DNA of 64,000 bases. Source: Pararhodobacter zhoushanensis. Lineage in GTDB: Bacteria > Pseudomonadota > Alphaproteobacteria > Rhodobacterales > Rhodobacteraceae. Positions 48,343-57,123 of the stretch are shown piece after piece. A program made the position numbers and the translations under genes. The DNA is taken from contig NZ_JAPDFL010000001.1 in NCBI RefSeq assembly GCF_025949695.1, positions 1,346,001 through 1,410,000 of the forward strand. Direction: 5' to 3'. Positions within the stretch are counted from its first letter, which is position 1, and every line of letters begins with the position of its first letter. The notes under the pieces were generated by a model. That model ran no database searches and was not told where the DNA came from. It saw nothing but the letters and a program-made list of their open reading frames with translations.

Positions 48343-49481
48343 GAGATCCTTTCTGCAAGATTTTGGATAGCTTGCGCTGATGCAGGATGGTCAAAGACCA
48401 GATCCATCGAGCGCGGTTCAGATTCAATCGGACGGGCCCAGAGCGCGGCAAAGGTCGCGCCCAGATCAGCCCCGTCGCGCAGGATGGTTTGTACGGCCTC
48501 GCAGATCGGCATCGACACGCCGACGCGGTGGGCCAGATCGGTGACCGATTTGGCGTTCATCTCGCCCTCGACCACCACGGGCTTGCCGTCAAAGCAATCG
48601 GCGCGTGGCACGCCTTCGCCCAGCTGAAAGCCCAGCGACATGTTGCGCGAGGTCGGGCTTGAGCAGGTCAGCGTCAGATCGCCGATACCCGACAGGCCCG
48701 TCACGGTTTCGCGCCGCCCGCCCAGAGCCTCGGCCAGTTGCTTCATCTCATCAAGGCCCCGCGTGATCAGCGCGGCGCGGGTGTTTTCGGCAAAGCCTGC
48801 GCCGGTCATCATGCCGCAGGCGATGGCGATGACGTTCTTGACCGCGCCGCCAACCTCGACGCCGACCAGATCGTCGGACACGTAAGCACGGAAGCTCTCG
48901 GTGGTCAGCGACAGCGCCAGACGCACCGCAGGGCTGGTGCCGGGGTTGATCCGGTCCGAGGGGCCAAAGGCAAAAGCCACGGTGGCAGCGGTCGGGTGGT
49001 TCAGCGCGGTTTCGCGCGCGAAGGTCGGGCCTGAGACGACGCCGACCGGGTGGCCCGGCAGTTCCTCTTCGGCCACTTGCGTCATCAGAAGGCCGGTTTC
49101 AGCCTCGATCCCCTTGGCGCAGACGGCAACCGGCATGCCCTTGGGCGCGAACAAGGCCACCTGACGCGCCACGCTGCGCACACTGCGCGAGGGGACGACG
49201 ATCAGCGCCGCATCGGCGCCGTCCAGCGCGTCGCGCATCTCCTTGATGCCGAACAGCCCCTCGGGCAACGGGACGCCCGGCAGATGGCGGGTGTTTTCGC
49301 GCTGGCGGTTGATGTCGGTGATGACCGCAGGGTCGCGGCCCCACAGCCGAGCGGTGGCGCCCGACCGGGCAAGCGTGGCGGCAAGGGCAGTGCCCCATGA
49401 CCCGGCACCGATCACGGCGACAGTGTCATAGCGGCGGGCGGGTTGCGGCAGCGAAGGACCGGGAATCGGTTGAAGCTTCAT
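48339..49481 (-). CDS. gpsA: glycerol-3-phosphate dehydrogenase [NAD(P)+]
   Basis: This 380-aa enzyme reduces dihydroxyacetone phosphate to glycerol-3-phosphate. Family motifs: VAVIGAGSWGTALAATLARSG, VSGPTFAREtype (VVSGPTFARETALNHP), KNVIAIACGMMTGAGFAENTRAALITRGL and GLSGIGDLTLTC. It is longer than the usual 320-340 aa, with about 17 extra N-terminal residues before the Rossmann strand and a C-terminal tail past the usual end. ATG 49481 has GAGAGG upstream. As first gene of gpsA-HAD-ggpS it is positioned to supply the acceptor for GgpS, and may be a second, osmolyte-dedicated copy. Confidence 0.92.
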   Translation of the reverse strand: MKLQPIPGPSLPQPARRYDTVAVIGAGSWGTALAATLARSGATARLWGRDPAVITDINRQRENTRHLPGVPLPEGLFGIKEMRDALDGADAALIVVPSRSVRSVARQVALFAPKGMPVAVCAKGIEAETGLLMTQVAEEELPGHPVGVVSGPTFARETALNHPTAATVAFAFGPSDRINPGTSPAVRLALSLTTESFRAYVSDDLVGVEVGGAVKNVIAIACGMMTGAGFAENTRAALITRGLDEMKQLAEALGGRRETVTGLSGIGDLTLTCSSPTSRNMSLGFQLGEGVPRADCFDGKPVVVEGEMNAKSVTDLAHRVGVSMPICEAVQTILRDGADLGATFAALWARPIESEPRSMDLVFDHPASAQAIQNLAERIS

Positions 49482-49863
49482 CGTCTTCCTCTCGTTCTGC
49501 TCGGCTCTGGGCGCATCGCGGCGACGCAGGATGCTCAAAGCCATGTGCGGCGGCAGGGGGCACGCTATCGTCGGGTTGTGCGGCGCACCCCTCATCGAAA
49601 TATGTTGCGGTGCGGCAAATCGTCGAGCGCAGGGCTAACCAACGGCGCTCGACGGATCAGCGAAATGGGCTCCCGCCCATCCGTTGTGCATTATCATGCA
49701 CTTCGTGCCAGCTCGATCCGCGTCTCTAGTCTAATATAGGCCGCTTTCGACATTCTCAACGTCGTTTTTTGACATTTCGCGACTATAGCCTAGTTTCTGC
49801 GGTGCAGCGGCACAATTCGCCCGCTGTTGACCCGTTACCGCAACCAGATCTCAGGAGACCCGT
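49482..49863. other. 382-base intergenic region between gpsA and galU
   Basis: No gene is seen. A TTGACA at 49769-49774 with TAGTTT at 49791-49796 (spacer 16) is a plausible galU promoter of moderate quality, and the preceding TTTTTT is AT-rich. The left half is the leader of the gpsA operon. No operator symmetry was convincing. Confidence 0.35.
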
Positions 49864-50751
49864 ATGAGCACGACCGTCAGAACCGCAATTTTTCCGGTTG
49901 CAGGGCTTGGGACGCGGTTTTTGCCCGCGACCAAGGCGACGCCGAAAGAGCTGCTGCCGGTCATCGACACGCCGCTGATCCAGTATGCGATCGACGAAGT
50001 GCGCGCGGCGGGGATCGAGCGGATGGTGTTTGTCAGCCACCCCAGCAAGGCCGCCATCGAGCGCTATGTGATGGATGACAAGCGCCTGCGGCGGAACCTT
50101 GAAGCCAAGGGAAAGCACGCGCTGGCCGAGCAGTTGCACGACAGCGCCTTGTGCGCGGCTGACGACGACGTGGTGTTCACGATGCAGGACGAGCCGCTGG
50201 GTCTGGGTCACGCCGTGGCCTGCGCGCGCCCGCATGTGCTGCCGGGGCCGGTGGCGGTGATCCTGCCCGACGATCTGATCCTTGGCGCGACTGGCGCACT
50301 GTCGGAGATGATCGCCGCCTATGACACCGCGCCCGTCGGGCACATGGTCGCCGCGATGACGGTTGATCGCGCCGAGACGCGCAAATACGGCGTGCTGTCG
50401 GTGACGGGGCAGGAGCGGGATGTCATTCTGGCGGATGGCATGGTCGAAAAGCCTGAGCCTGACGCCGCCCCGTCACGCAAAGCAGTGGTCGGGCGCTATG
50501 TGCTGGATGCGTCGATCTTCGACGATCTGGCGCAGGTCGCCCCCGGTGCGGGCGGGGAAATCCAGCTGACCGACGCCATCGCCAAAGGGGCGGGCCGTCT
50601 GGGGCTGGGGGGCTTTGCCTTCTCGGGGCGTCGCTTTGATTGCGGGTCCAAGGCCGGGATGCTGGAAGCGACCCTGCATCTGGCGCAGCAAGACCCTGAG
50701 TTTGCCGATGTCCTCGCTGCCTTCAGCGCAGCGCCACGCGCTGCTGCCTGA
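49864..50751 (+). CDS. galU: UTP--glucose-1-phosphate uridylyltransferase GalU
   Basis: This 295-aa nucleotidyltransferase makes UDP-glucose. Motifs: AIFPVAGLGTRFLPATKATPKELLPVIDTP, MVFVSHPSKAAIE and VVGRYVLDASIF, LTDAIA and GxRFDCGSKAGML. It is divergent from the gpsA-HAD-ggpS genes. UDP-glucose could feed the GgpS reaction if that enzyme uses it, but galU is also needed for envelope sugars. Confidence 0.97.
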   Translation: MSTTVRTAIFPVAGLGTRFLPATKATPKELLPVIDTPLIQYAIDEVRAAGIERMVFVSHPSKAAIERYVMDDKRLRRNLEAKGKHALAEQLHDSALCAADDDVVFTMQDEPLGLGHAVACARPHVLPGPVAVILPDDLILGATGALSEMIAAYDTAPVGHMVAAMTVDRAETRKYGVLSVTGQERDVILADGMVEKPEPDAAPSRKAVVGRYVLDASIFDDLAQVAPGAGGEIQLTDAIAKGAGRLGLGGFAFSGRRFDCGSKAGMLEATLHLAQQDPEFADVLAAFSAAPRAAA

Positions 50752-51198
50752 TCACGCCTCGCGCGTTTTGGCCAGCACCGTGCGGTGGGTGATCTGGCTG
50801 CCGGTGCGCGCATCGATCAGCACCGGCTGAAGGGGTTCGTCGGTCTCGCGCGACATCAGCGTGACTGATGAGCCGCCCTCGACCGGCACATGGGTATTCG
50901 CCCAGTCAATCAGCGTGACCAGCAGCGGATAGAGCGCCTTGCCCTTGTCGGTCAGGCGGTACTCGTGGCGCAGGGGCCGCTGTTGATATGCCTCGCGGCG
51001 CAGCACACCGTCGGCTTCCAGTTTGCGCAGCCGGTCGGCCAGAACATGCCGCGTGATCCCCAGCCTTTCCTGCATCTGGTCAAAGCGTCGGATGCCAAAA
51101 AAACACTCGCGCACGACAAGCATCGTCCAGCGATCACCGATCACGGACAGGCCGCGGGCGACGGGGCAGGCTTCGGTTTGCAACTCGGTCCATTTCAT
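50752..51198 (-). CDS. HxlR family transcriptional regulator
   Basis: This 148-aa winged-helix regulator has the HxlR core: CPVARGLSVIGDRWTMLVVRE, FDQMQERLGITRHVLADRLRKLEADGVL and RHEYRLTDKGKALYPLL. The single Cys near the N-terminus (EACPVARG) is typical of the family's redox- or electrophile-sensing members. It is divergent from the thioesterase-MATE-MaoC genes, with two operator-like sites in the 95-base gap. Confidence 0.92.
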   Translation of the reverse strand: MKWTELQTEACPVARGLSVIGDRWTMLVVRECFFGIRRFDQMQERLGITRHVLADRLRKLEADGVLRREAYQQRPLRHEYRLTDKGKALYPLLVTLIDWANTHVPVEGGSSVTLMSRETDEPLQPVLIDARTGSQITHRTVLAKTREA

Positions 51199-51223
51199 GA
51201 GGTCAGTGTAACAGCGGTTGACA

Positions 51224-51271
51224 GGTTCCGAAAGAGAACTTACGCCATAAGGGTTCCGAAAAGGAACTTAC
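51224..51271. promoter_or_regulatory. twin dyad operator sites between hxlR-type gene and thioesterase
   Basis: Two copies of a 20-bp site lie at 51224-51243 and 51252-51271, 28 bases start to start. Each reads GGTTCC, GAAA, two variable bases and GAACTTAC, so each is an inverted repeat GTTCC/GGAAC (perfect in the second). TTGACA at 51218-51223 is a possible rightward -35. The arrangement is that of an autoregulating HxlR repressor or activator. Confidence 0.75.
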
Positions 51272-51293
51272 TTGTCCCGACGAAAGAGATCGC

Positions 51294-51824
51294 ATGACCA
51301 CGCAGGACGCGCCCCGGACCAGAACCCGCAGCTACAGCTATGCACTGGCGGCACTCGATACCGGCGCCGCGCTGCGACTGTCAGGGCTTGAGTACATGCG
51401 CGCGCTGGCTGCCGGAGAGATCGGCGCGCCGCCGTCGATGATCACCACGCTGGGTTTTTCAAATCCGCTGGATCTGGAAGACGGCAAAGCGGCCTTCGAG
51501 GCCGACGCGGCCGATTTCCTGCTCAACCCGATGGGCGCGGTGCATGGCGGGTTTGCGGCGACGCTGCTCGATACGGTGATGGGCGCGGCAGTCCATACGT
51601 CACTGGGACCGGGTCTTGGCTTCACCACATCGGATCTGTCGGTGAAATACACGCGGGCGATCCTGCCGGGCACCGGCCGCTTGCGGGCCGAGGCGACGAT
51701 TGTTCACCGGGGCCGCCAGATGGCGACAGCGCAGGGCACGGTGATCGGTCTGGCAGATGGCAAGCTTTATGCCCATGGGTCGACGACCTGCCTGATCTTC
51801 CCGCTGACCTCGGTAAAGGGCTGA
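51294..51824 (+). CDS. PaaI family (hotdog) thioesterase
   Basis: This 176-aa hotdog-fold protein has NPMGAVHGGFAATLLDTVMGAAVHT and the strand GFTTSDLSVKYTRAILPG, the acyl-CoA thioesterase PaaI/YbgC-like pattern with the HGG motif and catalytic Asp. It stands directly downstream of the twin HxlR sites and 4 bases before the MATE gene. The acyl-CoA substrate is unknown. Confidence 0.88.
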   Translation: MTTQDAPRTRTRSYSYALAALDTGAALRLSGLEYMRALAAGEIGAPPSMITTLGFSNPLDLEDGKAAFEADAADFLLNPMGAVHGGFAATLLDTVMGAAVHTSLGPGLGFTTSDLSVKYTRAILPGTGRLRAEATIVHRGRQMATAQGTVIGLADGKLYAHGSTTCLIFPLTSVKG

Positions 51825-51828
51825 GATC

Positions 51829-53217
51829 GTGAACCAGAGCCTGCCGCCCCTCGACCCCGCCGCCCGCGCCCGCGCGGCGCGCACGCAAGCCTTGCTGAGC
51901 GCACCCATCGGCCCGACGCTGGCCAAACTCGCCGCGCCCAATATTCTGGCGATGGTCGTGCAGGCGGCGCAGAGCATCGCCGAGGCCTATTTCGCCAGCC
52001 GCATCGGCGTCACCGCGCTGGCCGGGCTGGCGCTGGTTTTCCCGCTGGTGATGCTGACGCAGATGCTGTCCGCCGGGGCGATGGGCGGCGCGATCTCGGC
52101 TTCAGTCGCGCGGGCACTGGGGGCGGGCAATCCGGACCGCGCCGCCACCCTCACGATCACCGCGTGGCTTCTGGCGGTTGGTTTTGCGCTGGTGATGGCG
52201 GCGATCATGCTGCTGTTTGGTCCGGCGATCTTTGTCACGCTGGGCGGTGGGCCCGAGTCGGTGGCGGCAGCCGTGACCTATGCGGCGGTGTTCTTCCCCG
52301 GCTGTATCGCGATCTGGATGTGCCACGCGTCCCTCAGCGTCATTCGCGGCACCGGCGACATGGGGATGCCGTCGCTGCTGTTGCTGCTGGTCTCGACCGT
52401 CTCGATCCCGCTTGCCGGTGGCTTCGCGCTGGGCTGGGGGCCGTTGCCCGCGCTGGGTATGGCGGGTCTGCCGCTGGGTCTGATCGTCGCCTACGGCGTC
52501 GGCGCGCTGGTGGCTGTCGGGTATATCGCCGCCGGGCGGACCGGACTGGCCTTCAAGGGCGCACTGGGGCGCATCGATGGCGGCATGGTCCGCGATATCA
52601 TGAGCGTGGGCGCGATGGCCTCGGTCAATACGGTGCTGACCGTGCTGACGGTTGTGATGATGGTCGGCATGGTCGGCAGGCATGGCGAGGGTGCGCTGGC
52701 GGGCTATGGTCTGGGCGCGCGGCTGGAGTTCCTGATGATCCCGGTGATCTTTGGCATCGGCGCGGCAATGACGTCGATGGTCGGCGCGAATATCGGGGCA
52801 GGGGCCAAGGCCCGCGCGTTGCGGGTTGCGTGGACGGGATCGCTGGCCGGGGCGGCGATTGTCGGGGTGATCGGGTTGGTGCTGGCCCTGTTCCCCGATC
52901 TGTGGCTGGGCATCTTTCTTGAGCCCACAAACACCGAGGCCCTGACCGCCGGGCGCGCCTATTTCCACATCGTCGCGCCGTTCTATCCGTTCTTCGGGCT
53001 GGGGTTGGCGCTCTATTTCGCCTCGCAGGGGGCGGGACGCATGCTGTGGCCGGTGATCGGGAGCTTCTCGCGTATCGGGGTGGCGATTGGCGGGGCAGTG
53101 TTGCTGCGTTCGGTGACGACGATCGGGGTTAACGGGGTGTTCATGGCGATTGCCTTTGCCATGCTGGTCTATGGATCGATCATCAGCATCGCTGTCTGGC
53201 GCGGTCGCTGGGCATAG
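51829..53217 (+). CDS. MATE family efflux transporter
   Basis: This 462-aa membrane protein has about twelve helices and MATE repeats (PTLAKLAAPNILAMVVQAAQSIAEAYF; IPVIFGIGAAMTSMVGANIGAG). Such proteins export cationic drugs or organic solutes with Na+ or H+ antiport. The start is GTG 51829, four bases after the thioesterase stop, and MaoC follows 11 bases later, so the three form one unit, likely under HxlR control. Confidence 0.9.
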   Translation: MNQSLPPLDPAARARAARTQALLSAPIGPTLAKLAAPNILAMVVQAAQSIAEAYFASRIGVTALAGLALVFPLVMLTQMLSAGAMGGAISASVARALGAGNPDRAATLTITAWLLAVGFALVMAAIMLLFGPAIFVTLGGGPESVAAAVTYAAVFFPGCIAIWMCHASLSVIRGTGDMGMPSLLLLLVSTVSIPLAGGFALGWGPLPALGMAGLPLGLIVAYGVGALVAVGYIAAGRTGLAFKGALGRIDGGMVRDIMSVGAMASVNTVLTVLTVVMMVGMVGRHGEGALAGYGLGARLEFLMIPVIFGIGAAMTSMVGANIGAGAKARALRVAWTGSLAGAAIVGVIGLVLALFPDLWLGIFLEPTNTEALTAGRAYFHIVAPFYPFFGLGLALYFASQGAGRMLWPVIGSFSRIGVAIGGAVLLRSVTTIGVNGVFMAIAFAMLVYGSIISIAVWRGRWA

Positions 53218-53228
53218 GAGGGAAGATC

Positions 53229-53675
53229 ATGCTTTACCTTGAGGATTTCGCGCCGGGGCAGACCTATGGCTCGGGCAGGCTGACCGTGACCGAGGCCGAT
53301 GTGATCCGCTTCGCCAAAGAATTTGACCCCCAGCCGTTCCATCTGGACGCCGAGGCGGCCAAGGACACCCTGTTCCGGGGGCTGGCCGCAAGCGGCTGGC
53401 ACACGGCGGCGATGACCATGAAGCTGTTGCAGGGCGGAGAGCTGACGCCCGCCGGCGGCATCATCGGTGCCGGGTTCGAGGAATTGAGCTGGCCGCGCCC
53501 GGTGCGCCCCGGCGACGTCTTGCGGGTTCACAGCGAAATCCTCGAGGTCCGCGCCTCGCAGTCCCGGCCCACGCAGGGGGTGATCAAGGTGCGCGGCACG
53601 ACGATCAATCAGGACGACAAACCCGTGCAGGTCTTTGTCGGTCATCTGATCGTGCAGGCCCGTCCCAGCGCGTAA
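53229..53675 (+). CDS. MaoC family hotdog dehydratase
   Basis: This 148-aa single-hotdog R-hydratase-like protein has the catalytic D-x4-H (KEFDPQPFHLDAEAA) and LAASGWHTAAMTM. Such proteins hydrate 2-enoyl-CoA or a related thioester. AGGAGGG precedes the ATG. The link to a thioesterase in the same unit suggests a shared acyl-CoA pathway, unspecified. Confidence 0.9.
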   Translation: MLYLEDFAPGQTYGSGRLTVTEADVIRFAKEFDPQPFHLDAEAAKDTLFRGLAASGWHTAAMTMKLLQGGELTPAGGIIGAGFEELSWPRPVRPGDVLRVHSEILEVRASQSRPTQGVIKVRGTTINQDDKPVQVFVGHLIVQARPSA

Positions 53676-53744
53676 GCGAGGGCCTTGCCGTCGGGCGAGC
53701 CGCCTGTCTATCGTGCATTCAAGGCGCGATGAGGGACGGGGACA

Positions 53745-53816
53745 ATGACCAAGGCTGACACTGCCCGCGCTGCTGTTGCGGCCCGCCACCGCGCGATCCC
53801 GTCAATCCCCGCATGA
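53745..53816 (+). CDS. possible 23-aa leader peptide before the DedA gene
   Basis: ATG 53745 with GGGGACA upstream opens a 23-codon frame (MTKADTARAAVAARHRAIPS...) whose TGA overlaps the DedA ATG (ATGA). Its only evidence is this exact coupling and a ribosome site; it could be chance. Confidence 0.25.
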   Translation: MTKADTARAAVAARHRAIPSIPA

Positions 53817-54370
53817 CCCTTGATCACCTGATCTCGCAATATGGCCTGTGGGCGGTGTTCCTGGGCTGCTTTTTCGAAGGCGAGACCGCGGCCATCACCG
53901 GCGGCGTCTTTGCGCACCGGCATCTGCTGGTGTTGTGGCAGGTCACGCTGGTCGCGGGATTTGCGGCCTATCTGGCGGATATGAGCTTCTTTCTGGCCGG
54001 GCGGCGGTTTCGTGACCATCGCCTTGTGCGCACGCTGGCAGCCCGCCCTCGTTTCGCGGTCGCACTGCGCGGCATCGACCGGAACCCCGCCCGCTTTGCC
54101 GCCGTGTTCCGCTTTATCCCCGGCATGCGGATGATCGGCCCGCTGGCGCTGGCGCAATCGACGATTTCGACCGCGCGGTTTGCGCTGCTGGCCGCGCTGG
54201 CGGCGGCGGTCTGGTCGGTGCTGTATGCCGCGCTCGGGCATGTCATCGGGCAGCTGTTAGCGGCGCTGTTCGGCCCGATCGAGCGGGTCGAGGTGCTGCT
54301 GACCGGCGCGCTGGTCGCAGCACTTGCGGTTGCTGCTGTGATCCTTTGGCGCCGCCATCGTCGGGGTTGA
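53813..54370 (+). CDS. DedA/VTT family membrane protein
   Basis: This 185-aa protein has the DedA core FEGETAAITGGVFAHRHLL, then FIPGMRMIGPLALAQSTISTARF, and terminal hydrophobic helices, ending in basic residues. DedA-type proteins are believed to move lipids and to maintain proton balance. It is the short form of the family. It has no obvious operon partner other than the tiny ORF upstream. Confidence 0.85.
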   Translation: MTLDHLISQYGLWAVFLGCFFEGETAAITGGVFAHRHLLVLWQVTLVAGFAAYLADMSFFLAGRRFRDHRLVRTLAARPRFAVALRGIDRNPARFAAVFRFIPGMRMIGPLALAQSTISTARFALLAALAAAVWSVLYAALGHVIGQLLAALFGPIERVEVLLTGALVAALAVAAVILWRRHRRG

Positions 54371-54506
54371 GCGCGAAAACCCGGCTGCGACAGAGTGTCA
54401 GGCACAGGGCATTTTCCGGGTTAAATCGCGTGAAATCAACGCACTATCGGTGCGACATGATCGAACCTACCCGGTGCTGGTCTTGGGGCGTATGGTCTAT
54501 CACAGA

Positions 54507-54525
54507 CTCAGATATAGTATCTGAG
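54507..54525. promoter_or_regulatory. perfect palindrome upstream of the bd-type oxidase
   Basis: CTCAGATA, TAG, TATCTGAG: 8-bp perfect arms and a 3-base centre, 83 bases before the cydA-type start. The centre includes TATAGT, which differs from a -10 box by one base, so a regulator binding here would block transcription. The regulator is not identified; no FNR-type TTGAT-N4-ATCAA was seen. The rest of 54371-54607 holds no ORF. Confidence 0.6.
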
Positions 54526-54607
54526 AGGGGTTGCTGCCGGATCGATGCGTCGATCAGAGCGCGCCCGTGCCCAGTGGGGCGCGCCAGAACCTGAGTGAGG
54601 TGTCCGA

Positions 54608-56026
54608 ATGTTCAACGATTTCGCCGCGATTGATCTGGCCCGTTTCCAGTTCGCCTTTACCGTGTCGGCGCATATCATTTTCCCGGCCTTCACCATCGGT
54701 CTGGCGAGCTTTCTGGCGGTCTTGAACGCCCTGTGGCTCTGGCGGCGCGACGAAGTATATCTGCGGCTCTTCGACTACTGGAAGACGATCTTCGCCGTGA
54801 CCTTCGGCATGGGCGTCGTGTCGGGGATCGTCATGTCCTACCAGTTCGGCACCAACTGGTCGGTGTTCTCGGACCGCGCCGGGCCGGTGATCGGGCCGTT
54901 GATGGGCTACGAGGTGCTGTCGGCCTTCTTCCTTGAGGCGGGCTTTCTGGGCATCATGCTGTTCGGCCGTCAGCGTGTCGGCGAGAGGCTGCACATGGCC
55001 GCCACGGCGATTGTCGCGGTGGGGACGCTGTTCTCGGCCTTCTGGATCCTCAGCGCCAACAGCTGGATGCAGACCCCGGCGGGCTACGGGATCAATGAAC
55101 TGGGGCAGTTCGTGCCCGAGGACTGGTGGGCGATCATCTTCAACCCCTCGTTCCCGTATCGTCTGGTGCATATGGTGCTGGCCGCCTACCTGACCACCGC
55201 CTTTGTCGTCGGTGCGGTCGGCGCGTGGCACCTGTTGCGCACGCCGGAAAGCCGGGGTGCGGCGATCATGTTCTCGATGGCGATGTGGATGGCGCTGATC
55301 GTCACGCCGATCCAGATCTTTGCCGGGGATGCGCACGGGCTGAACACGCTGGCGCATCAGCCCGCGAAAATCGCCGCCATCGAGGGGCATTACGAAAGCT
55401 ACCCCGAGGGGCGCGTGCCGCTGATCCTGTTCGGCCTGCCCGACGATGACGCGGGCGAGATGCGCTATGCGGTCGAGATCCCGCTGCTCGGCTCGCTGAT
55501 CCTGACGCATGATCTGGACACGCCGATGCAGGGTCTTGATGCCTTCCCCGAGGATGAGCGCCCGCCATCCGCGCTGATCTTCTGGACCTTCCGCATCATG
55601 GTCGCTGTCGGCTTCGCGATGTTGGGCCTTGGCCTGTGGGCCGCGTTCGCGCGCTGGCGCGGGCGGCTTGACACCTCGCCATGGCTGCACCGCGCGGCGG
55701 TGTTGATGGGGCCGACCGGCTTTCTGGCCGTGCTCTGCGGGTGGATCACCACCGAAGTGGGCCGCCAGCCCTATACTGTCTACGGGCTTCTGCGCACCAC
55801 GGACAGCGTCGCGCCCTTGCAGGCCGAGGCTGTCGCCACCTCGCTCATCGCCTTCATCGTGGTTTATTTCTTCGTCTTCGGGTTCGGCACGCTCTACGTC
55901 CTGCGCCTGATGAGCAAGCGGCCCAAAGACCGGGTTGATATCGAGGAAATCGGCCCGACCCGCTCGTCCGGGATCACCCCGGTTGCCGCCAGTCCCTCAG
56001 CACCGCACGCGACGGCCAAGGAGTAA
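54608..56026 (+). CDS. cydA: cytochrome ubiquinol oxidase subunit I (CydA/CioA type)
   Basis: This 472-aa subunit has about nine helices and the haem/quinol residues of the bd family: ARFQFAFTVSAHIIFPAFTIG with an early haem-ligand His, GVVSGIVMSYQFGTNW, and the GWITTEVGRQPYTVYGLLRT block. The Q-loop is short, as in cyanide-insensitive (CIO) oxidases. It oxidises ubiquinol and reduces oxygen to water. It is followed by subunit II after 3 bases and a 29-aa DUF2474-like ORF. Confidence 0.94.
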   Translation: MFNDFAAIDLARFQFAFTVSAHIIFPAFTIGLASFLAVLNALWLWRRDEVYLRLFDYWKTIFAVTFGMGVVSGIVMSYQFGTNWSVFSDRAGPVIGPLMGYEVLSAFFLEAGFLGIMLFGRQRVGERLHMAATAIVAVGTLFSAFWILSANSWMQTPAGYGINELGQFVPEDWWAIIFNPSFPYRLVHMVLAAYLTTAFVVGAVGAWHLLRTPESRGAAIMFSMAMWMALIVTPIQIFAGDAHGLNTLAHQPAKIAAIEGHYESYPEGRVPLILFGLPDDDAGEMRYAVEIPLLGSLILTHDLDTPMQGLDAFPEDERPPSALIFWTFRIMVAVGFAMLGLGLWAAFARWRGRLDTSPWLHRAAVLMGPTGFLAVLCGWITTEVGRQPYTVYGLLRTTDSVAPLQAEAVATSLIAFIVVYFFVFGFGTLYVLRLMSKRPKDRVDIEEIGPTRSSGITPVAASPSAPHATAKE

Positions 56027-56029
56027 GCC

Positions 56030-57034
56030 ATGGTCTTTGACCTTTCCTTCATCTGGGCCGGGCTGATCGCCTTTGGTGTGCTGGCCTATGTCCTGCTCGA
56101 CGGGTTCGATCTGGGGATCGGCATCCTGTTTCCCTTCCTCAAGGACCGACAGGAACGGCATCTGGCGATGAACACCATCGCGCCGGTCTGGGATGGCAAC
56201 GAGACATGGCTGGTGCTGGGCGGCGGCGGGCTGTTTGCCGTGTTCCCGCTGGCCTATGCCATCGTCATGCCCGCGCTTTATCCGCTGATCATCGCCATGC
56301 TGCTGGGGCTGGTGTTTCGCGGCGTGGCGTTCGAGTTCGTGCACCGCACGGCGCGGATGCAGGGGTTCTGGGAGATCGGCTTCTGGGGCGGATCGCTGGT
56401 TGCCACGCTGGCGCAGGGCATGGCGCTGGGCGCGCTGGTGCAGGGCATCACCATCGAGGGGCGGGCTTATGCCGGCGGCAATTGGGACTGGTTCACGCCG
56501 TTCTCGGTGCTGACGGCGGTGGCGCTGCTGGTGGGATATGCGCTTTTGGGCGCGACATGGCTGATCCTGAAGACCGAAGGCGAAACGCTGCAACGCGCGC
56601 AGCGTTTCGCGCGCCCGCTGGCGCTGGCGTTTCTGGTGGCGATTGCGGCGGTCAGTCTGGCGACGCCCTTCCTGCACCCGCAGTACCTTGAGCGCTGGTT
56701 CGGCTGGCCGAGTGGCCTCTACAGCGCCATCGTGCCGGTGCTGCTGGCGCTGGCCGTGTGGCAACTGTGGAGCGGCTTGTTCCACGGCCACCCTATGCGC
56801 CCGTTTCTGGCCACGGTGGGGATCTTCGTGATCTCGTTCGCCGGGCTGGGGGTCAGCTTTTACCCCAATCTGGTGCCCCCGGGCCTGACCATCGTCGAGG
56901 CCGCCGCACCCGATGCGTCGCTGAAGTTCCTGCTGGTCGGGGCTGTGGTGCTGATCCCGGTCATTCTGGCCTATACCGCGTTCTCGTACTGGGTGTTTCG
57001 CGGCAAGGTGAAACACAGCGACGGGTATCACTGA
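56030..57034 (+). CDS. cydB: cytochrome d ubiquinol oxidase subunit II
   Basis: This 334-aa partner has the CydB start LIAFGVLAYVLLDGFDLGIGILFPFL, then APVWDGNETWLVLGGGGLFAVFPLAYA and FWGGSLVATLAQGMALGALVQG, plus eight helices. It lies immediately after subunit I, and its stop overlaps the ATG of the tiny third ORF (TGATG). Confidence 0.95.
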   Translation: MVFDLSFIWAGLIAFGVLAYVLLDGFDLGIGILFPFLKDRQERHLAMNTIAPVWDGNETWLVLGGGGLFAVFPLAYAIVMPALYPLIIAMLLGLVFRGVAFEFVHRTARMQGFWEIGFWGGSLVATLAQGMALGALVQGITIEGRAYAGGNWDWFTPFSVLTAVALLVGYALLGATWLILKTEGETLQRAQRFARPLALAFLVAIAAVSLATPFLHPQYLERWFGWPSGLYSAIVPVLLALAVWQLWSGLFHGHPMRPFLATVGIFVISFAGLGVSFYPNLVPPGLTIVEAAAPDASLKFLLVGAVVLIPVILAYTAFSYWVFRGKVKHSDGYH

Positions 57035-57123
57035 TGCGCTGGCTGTGGTTTGTGGCGCTCTATGTCGGCAGTGTGCTGGCGCTGGGCGCGGTGGCCTATG
57101 CGATCCGGTCGGTGCTGATGTAG
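57034..57123 (+). CDS. DUF2474-like small third subunit of bd/CIO oxidase
   Basis: A 29-aa ORF, MRWLWFVALYVGSVLALGA..., is one hydrophobic helix with a Trp-Trp start. ATG overlaps the subunit II stop. DUF2474 proteins of this size and CydX/CbdX accompany bd oxidases and stabilise the complex, so position plus hydropathy support it. It is too short for automatic callers and is usually missed. Its stop abuts the convergent DUF202 stop with no gap. Confidence 0.72.
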   Translation: MRWLWFVALYVGSVLALGAVAYAIRSVLM

